Below are positions 24,080-27,974 of a DNA stretch of 27,974 bases, piece after piece (within the stretch, counting starts at the first letter, position 1; each line of letters opens with the position of its first letter). The translations under genes were made by a program, and so were the position numbers. The stretch lies in contig NZ_JAJCIA010000048.1 in NCBI RefSeq assembly GCF_020554845.1, positions 1 through 27,974 of the forward strand, given 5' to 3'. The stretch is from Blautia faecis (GTDB lineage Bacteria > Bacillota > Clostridia > Lachnospirales > Lachnospiraceae). The notes under the pieces were generated by a model. That model was not told the DNA's origin. It saw only the letters and a list, made by a program, of their open reading frames with translations, and did no database searches.

Positions 24080-25162
24080 TTGGATAGAGAATACAAAAGC
24101 AGTTTGAGATGTTTGAAAATTGGAGATAAGGTGGCAGAACTTCCTATTATTCAAGGGGGAATGGGCGTGGGAGTGAGCCGTAGCTCCCTGGCTGGCGCAG
24201 TGGCAGCAGAAGGAGGAGTGGGAGTTATTTCCACAGCTCAGATTGGATATGATGAGGCTGGCTTTGAGAAAGACCAGGCGGGATGCAATCTGAAGGCAAT
24301 AAGAAAGCACATATGGAAGGCAAGGGAGATTGCCAAGGGAAAAGGGCTGGTCGGTGTTAATATTATGGTAGCGCTGAAACATTATAAAGAGCATGTAAAG
24401 GAAGCTGTGGAATGTGGTGCAGATGTGATCATCAGTGGCGCAGGACTTCCCATGAATCTGCCAGAGCTGGTACCGGAATTTTGCAGAACAAAGATTGCGC
24501 CTATTGTTTCTTCAAAAAGGGCAGCAAACCTGATTCTGAAAATGTGGGCACATCGATATAACCGGACTGCAGACCTGATCGTAGTGGAAGGACCGGAGGC
24601 AGGAGGACACCTGGGATTTTCCAGGGATCAGCTGGCTCACAGGGATGAGATGGATTTCGACCAGGAAATCCGGGATATTATTGCATGTAAAAAGGAATAT
24701 GAGGAAAAGTTTGGCCGGGAAATTCCAGTGGTAGTTGCTGGCGGAATTTTTGACCGGAAAGATATTGATCATGTTATGGCGCTTGGGGCAGATGGTGTGC
24801 AGATCGCAAGCCGGTTTGTGGCGACCAAGGAATGCGATGCCGATGAAAGGTATAAACAGGCGTATGTAAATGCAAAGAAAGAGGATATGCAGATTATCCA
24901 GAGCCCTGTAGGAATGCCTGGAAGGGCGCTTTGTAATCCTTTTATGAAACTGGTAGAGAATGGACGGATTCCAGTAAAGAAGTGCTATAACTGCCTGGAA
25001 AAATGTAATCCAGGACAGGTTCCGTACTGCATTACCAAGGCATTGATCGATGCGGTGGAGGGAGATGTAGAGAATGGATTGATGTTCTGTGGGGCAAATG
25101 TTGGAAGGATTGACAAAATTACTTCAGTGCATGAATTGATGCGGGAATTGGCAGAAGGCTGA
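24080..25162 (+). CDS. FabK/nitronate monooxygenase-like flavoprotein
   Basis: A 360-residue FMN-dependent TIM-barrel enzyme of the family that includes enoyl-ACP reductase II and nitronate monooxygenase. Family motifs are LPIIQGGMGVGVS near the start, VVEGPEAGGHLGF, VVVAGGIFDRKDI and GADGVQIASRF (FMN phosphate binding). A four-cysteine cluster C-x2-C-x3-C-x7-C near residue 320 (begins CYNCLEKC) is extra compared with classical FabK and might bind metal. The TTG at 24080 is chosen because GGAGG lies 8 bases upstream; the in-frame ATG at 24065 overlaps that site and has none of its own. It is monocistronic. The operator hints at a fatty-acid role, but no fab genes are adjacent. Confidence 0.85.
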   Translation: MDREYKSSLRCLKIGDKVAELPIIQGGMGVGVSRSSLAGAVAAEGGVGVISTAQIGYDEAGFEKDQAGCNLKAIRKHIWKAREIAKGKGLVGVNIMVALKHYKEHVKEAVECGADVIISGAGLPMNLPELVPEFCRTKIAPIVSSKRAANLILKMWAHRYNRTADLIVVEGPEAGGHLGFSRDQLAHRDEMDFDQEIRDIIACKKEYEEKFGREIPVVVAGGIFDRKDIDHVMALGADGVQIASRFVATKECDADERYKQAYVNAKKEDMQIIQSPVGMPGRALCNPFMKLVENGRIPVKKCYNCLEKCNPGQVPYCITKALIDAVEGDVENGLMFCGANVGRIDKITSVHELMRELAEG

Positions 25163-25185
25163 TGGTTAGCCGGTTCCTATATGGT

Positions 25186-25266
25186 GATGTTGCTGACAAA
25201 CGGCATGTCCGTTTAGATTATAAGGTTTAGATTAGAATTTTATGGCGGGAGAGAAAATCCCGCCAT
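25186..25266. terminator. bidirectional terminator region between convergent genes
   Basis: A perfect 9-bp stem ATGGCGGGA / TCCCGCCAT (25242-25250 and 25258-25266) with a 7-base loop lies between the two converging genes. Upstream, AAACGG-CATGT-CCGTTT (25198-25214) is a second hairpin serving the plus-strand gene. Confidence 0.75.
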
Positions 25267-25273
25267 ATTATGT

Positions 25274-26560
25274 TTATTGTAATTCTGCAATCCGGGTGAC
25301 GCCTACGTAAATTTCCTGAATTTTGTACCAGGTGGCATAATCTACGATTCCGGTTTCCGGGAGACCGAAAATATTCTGGAATTTGCGGACAGAGGCCTGA
25401 GTCTGGGCACCATAGATTCCGTCCGGATTTACTTTTGGAAGAGCAGGGTAGGCCTGGCTGATGGCATTTAGCTGTTCCTGAAGCTGGAGTACTTTGCTGC
25501 CGGAAGCACCGATATCCAGGTCATATCCTGGCCAGGAGGAAGGAATTCCGGAGATTTCTTCTGCCACATTGATATACATATCGTTTCCGTAGAAATACCG
25601 CAGGATTTCAATGGCAGAATATCCCTGATCCCCAAGCCGCTTGCTTCCCCACTGTGTCATCCATCCTCTGTCCCGGCACTGCACCCGCTCTCCGTCGCAG
25701 TACTGGGTAAGAATTGGCTGACGGACGTTAGGACGGGATAGATAATTCTCGAAAAGTTCGTCTACAATGCGGTCAATGGAGTCAAAAATGTTTCGTCCGC
25801 GGATCCATTTGTGGTCGTAGGCGGTGGAGGATGTGATAGTGTAGTCTTTTCCTTTATTGCGGTACCACTCTGTGTATACCCGGTTTAGGGTAAAGGACAT
25901 AATTGCCAGGATGTTGGCGCGGATGGTGTCGTCAGGCCAGGTGGCATAGATTTCGCTGCTTGCTACATTTTTGATATAGTCGCGGTAGCGGACATAATAA
26001 TTAGAGGCGGAGTTATCACCTACAGGCCCATCATGCACTACAATGTATTCCGGAATTACGACCTTGCTTAGAACAATTTCGCCAGTTTCGTGTACTGGTT
26101 TAATTTCAGATTCCTGTATTTTTGGTGGATATTCATAGAAAAGTGTATGGGGAGGAATGACAATTCTGTTTTCCGAAACAGTGTCTTGCCTGGGATTCAG
26201 AAGGACAGGCTGTTTGGCCAGAACCGCAGGCAAGACTTCTGTGCCTGCGATTTCCTCCTGGTGAAAATCCTCGGCTTTGATCTGCATGGAATATTCTGCA
26301 TAAGGCTGCGCCTCCTCGGAAGCATTCAGGCTATATTCCAGAGGAGGCGTTTTTAATTGAAGGACAGGGGTGTTGCCGGAAGAATCCGTGCGGACTTCTT
26401 CAATGATACTGTTTGGATCACCTGTATAAGAAATACGGACCAGTGCATTTTCCACAGGGCGGTTGTCTGTTTTTGAATGGACCGTTATCTGTAAGGTACC
26501 CCGGTCTATATTTTCCTGCTGTGCACATAATGCTTTTCTGTAATACATGGACGACCTCAT
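25274..26560 (-). CDS. SpoIID-like protein with C-terminal peptidoglycan-binding domain
   Basis: A 428-residue protein. The N-terminal part (about 20-100) looks like a carboxypeptidase-regulatory/beta-sandwich domain. Residues about 190-332 match the SpoIID pattern: VASSEIYATWPDDTIRANI with Glu203 at the position of the SpoIID catalytic Glu, NRVYTEW, and RGWMTQWGSKRLGDQGYSAI leading to YFYGNDMYI. A PG_binding_1 domain spans about 350-415. SpoIID degrades peptidoglycan during engulfment, so a spore-envelope role is inferred. No signal peptide or anchor helix is visible, which is odd. Two starts are possible: ATG 26560 (GGAAG 8 bases upstream) and ATG 26548 (GAGG 6 bases upstream). Confidence 0.8.
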   Translation of the reverse strand: MRSSMYYRKALCAQQENIDRGTLQITVHSKTDNRPVENALVRISYTGDPNSIIEEVRTDSSGNTPVLQLKTPPLEYSLNASEEAQPYAEYSMQIKAEDFHQEEIAGTEVLPAVLAKQPVLLNPRQDTVSENRIVIPPHTLFYEYPPKIQESEIKPVHETGEIVLSKVVIPEYIVVHDGPVGDNSASNYYVRYRDYIKNVASSEIYATWPDDTIRANILAIMSFTLNRVYTEWYRNKGKDYTITSSTAYDHKWIRGRNIFDSIDRIVDELFENYLSRPNVRQPILTQYCDGERVQCRDRGWMTQWGSKRLGDQGYSAIEILRYFYGNDMYINVAEEISGIPSSWPGYDLDIGASGSKVLQLQEQLNAISQAYPALPKVNPDGIYGAQTQASVRKFQNIFGLPETGIVDYATWYKIQEIYVGVTRIAELQ

Positions 26561-26642
26561 AAAATGCTCTTCCAGGTATTATATGCGAAAAAAGCAATTG
26601 TGAAAACATAATTCAGGGATGTTTGTGGGGATGAGAATATAT

Positions 26643-26648
26643 TATAAT
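26643..26648 (+). promoter_or_regulatory. probable -10 box of the metallo-beta-lactamase-fold gene
   Basis: TATAAT at 26643-26648 lies 58 bases before the start codon, with no convincing -35. The 146-base divergent region should also hold the promoter of the SpoIID-like gene, which I could not locate. Confidence 0.4.
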
Positions 26649-26706
26649 AGTAAAGAGGCAGCAGGACAGCGGTGCCTACGGTGAAAAATACGAAAGAAGG
26701 AATAAA

Positions 26707-27849
26707 ATGAAACACTTAAGAAAACAAATTGCAGGCTATCTTTTAACCCTTATTCTGATTACGGCAGGAATAGTATTCCCTGGAAGCGGGGAAAAGGTTC
26801 TGGCATCTGGCGGTAGTATGACCGTGCATTTCCTGGATGTGGGACAGGGATTATCCATTCTGGTGCAGTCAGAGGGACAGAATCTGTTGTATGATGGTGG
26901 TCCAAGAAGCGCGTCCAGCTATGTGGTGTCCTATTTGCAGGAGCAGAATGTGTCAGAAATTGACTATCTGATCTCTTCCCATTATGATGAGGACCATGTG
27001 AGCGGACTGATTGGCTGTCTGAATGCATTTCAGGTGGACAATGTGATTGGAGCAGATTATATCCATGATTCTTCCCTTTATGGCTCTTTTATGGATGCAG
27101 TGGCAGCACATGGACTTGAAGTGCAGCATCCGGCAGTGGGGGCGGAGTATACATTTGGCTCGGGAAAATTTACAATTCTTTCTCCAAAGGAAATCAGCAA
27201 AGAGAGTAATGCTAATTCGGTGGCAATTAAGCTGAAGAATGGAGAAAACAGTTTCATTTTTACCGGGGATGCAGATTTTAACTGTGAAGCAGATATGGTG
27301 AATTCCGGGCTTGATCTGAGCTGCGACGTGTTAAGTGTGGGACATCATGGATCTGCTACATCCACAAGCTGGGATTTTCTTCAGGCCACAGTTCCGGAAT
27401 TTGCAGTGATCAGCTGCGGCGCAGGAAATATGTATGGTCATCCGCATGCGGATACCATGGAAAAACTGTCAGATATGGGAATTCAGGTATATCGCTCTGA
27501 TGAACAGGGAACCATTGTAGCTTCTTCGGATGGAAGTGCTATTACCTGGAGTGCAGATCCTTGCAATGATTATACTTCAGGTGATGGAGAAACAGCTGGG
27601 CAAAGTGAAGGGGAGAATGGATTTACAGCTGAAGATAATAGCGGAACTGATGCAGCTGCAGCATCAGAAAAGTCAGAACAGATTGCTGCAGCAGATGACA
27701 GTCAGGAGGAAATGGTATGGATATCTGCTACAGGAAGTAAATATCACAGTATTCCTGACTGTGGAAATATGAATCCGGATAAGGCATATCAGGAGCCAGT
27801 CTCACAGGCTGAGGCTCAAGGATATGAAGCTTGTAAGAAGTGCTTTTGA
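26707..27849 (+). CDS. secreted ComEC-like metallo-beta-lactamase-fold protein
   Basis: A 380-residue exported hydrolase resembling the free-standing form of the ComEC/Rec2 C-terminal domain. A signal peptide covers about 1-33 (cleavage near VLASG). Motifs: DVGQG (44-48), SHYDEDH (91-97; metal ligands His92, Asp94, Asp96 and His97 expected), TGDAD (186-190), GHHGS (212-216) and GHPH (244-247). An acidic, Ala/Ser-rich linker (about 288-335) leads to a C-terminal motif with WISATGSKYHSIPDC and EACKKC (Cys352, Cys376, Cys379), like the Cys-rich tails of secreted clostridial nucleases. ComEC-type domains are thought to act on DNA, so a secreted nuclease is plausible. AAGGA precedes the ATG. Confidence 0.85.
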   Translation: MKHLRKQIAGYLLTLILITAGIVFPGSGEKVLASGGSMTVHFLDVGQGLSILVQSEGQNLLYDGGPRSASSYVVSYLQEQNVSEIDYLISSHYDEDHVSGLIGCLNAFQVDNVIGADYIHDSSLYGSFMDAVAAHGLEVQHPAVGAEYTFGSGKFTILSPKEISKESNANSVAIKLKNGENSFIFTGDADFNCEADMVNSGLDLSCDVLSVGHHGSATSTSWDFLQATVPEFAVISCGAGNMYGHPHADTMEKLSDMGIQVYRSDEQGTIVASSDGSAITWSADPCNDYTSGDGETAGQSEGENGFTAEDNSGTDAAAASEKSEQIAAADDSQEEMVWISATGSKYHSIPDCGNMNPDKAYQEPVSQAEAQGYEACKKCF

Positions 27850-27863
27850 TTATATATATTTAA

Positions 27864-27902
27864 CCGAAATTTTCCATTATATTTCGGAATATCCCTTTTT
27901 TA
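27864..27902 (+). terminator. terminator after the metallo-beta-lactamase-fold gene
   Basis: CCGAAAT (27864-27870) pairs with ATTTCGG (27881-27887) around 10 bases. Nine bases later a T-run begins (CCCTTTTTTATTT). Confidence 0.55.
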
Positions 27903-27924
27903 TTTGGGGAAATTCTGGTATACT

Positions 27925-27974
27925 AGAGCGTGTTTGAAAAAGGCTTTCTGCAAGATGTGCGTCACAATTTGTGG
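27925..27974. repeat. 162-bp inverted-repeat element, copy 3 (cut by window end)
   Basis: The last 50 bases match the left 50 bases of the copy at 6756-6917 with one difference (TTTGAAAAAG instead of TCTGAAAAAG in the end repeat). It begins directly after an extended -10-like TGGTATACT (27916-27924). Confidence 0.85.

Overview
The window is chromosomal DNA of an anaerobic, spore-forming Firmicute, most likely of the family Lachnospiraceae (Blautia or a close relative). The basis is the codon style, the eno-secG-rnr-smpB and pyrH-frr-uppS-cdsA-dxr-rseP neighbourhoods, a PdaA-type spore-cortex deacetylase, a SpoIID-like protein, and consensus sigma-A promoters with strong AGGAGG ribosome sites. 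The genus is an inference from memory, not a database result.

Layout. 1-51 is the 3' part of a tRNA-Trp. 419-3631 (minus) is an ABC exporter operon (ATPase and two ABC-2 permeases). It diverges from a two-component system and a LytTR regulator with an NTF2/SnoaL-like sensor domain (4162-6757, plus). The shared intergenic region holds a 16-bp inverted repeat and several ATGTCAY half-sites, so the exporter is probably controlled by these regulators. 7046-7915 is a DegV-family lipid-binding protein, convergent with pdaA (7955-8845, minus). 8846-9475 is a 630-base divergent region with a strong minus-strand promoter, imperfect ~50-70-base repeats and a long hairpin; I read it as an undescribed repeat-bearing small RNA or leader. 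9476-12529 carries an aminopeptidase P-like enzyme, a tandem-ACT protein and enolase, followed by secG, rnr and smpB (translocation, RNA decay, trans-translation). Then come a hotdog thioesterase, a lipoprotein of unknown function, and the pyrH-frr and uppS-cdsA-dxr-rseP blocks (UMP kinase, ribosome recycling, isoprenoid and phospholipid precursors, intramembrane protease). 24080-25162 is a FabK/nitronate-monooxygenase-like flavoprotein behind a strong promoter with a palindromic operator. It converges with a SpoIID-like, peptidoglycan-binding protein (25274-26560, minus). A secreted ComEC-type metallo-beta-lactamase-fold protein ends the window.

Mobile and repeat content. A 162-bp element with ~18-bp terminal inverted repeats and a central GC-rich hairpin occurs complete at 3681-3842 and 6756-6917 and cut by the window end at 27925-27974; a lone end lies at 8906-8922. 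One copy supplies the stop codon of the LytTR gene, and two copies start directly after a TATACT -10 box. A second, shorter repeat family lies after rnr and before the lipoprotein gene. No CRISPR array, rRNA, phage or transposase gene was seen.

The strongest candidates for something undescribed are the repeat-bearing RNA at about 8975-9295 and the 162-bp element as a transcribed leader.
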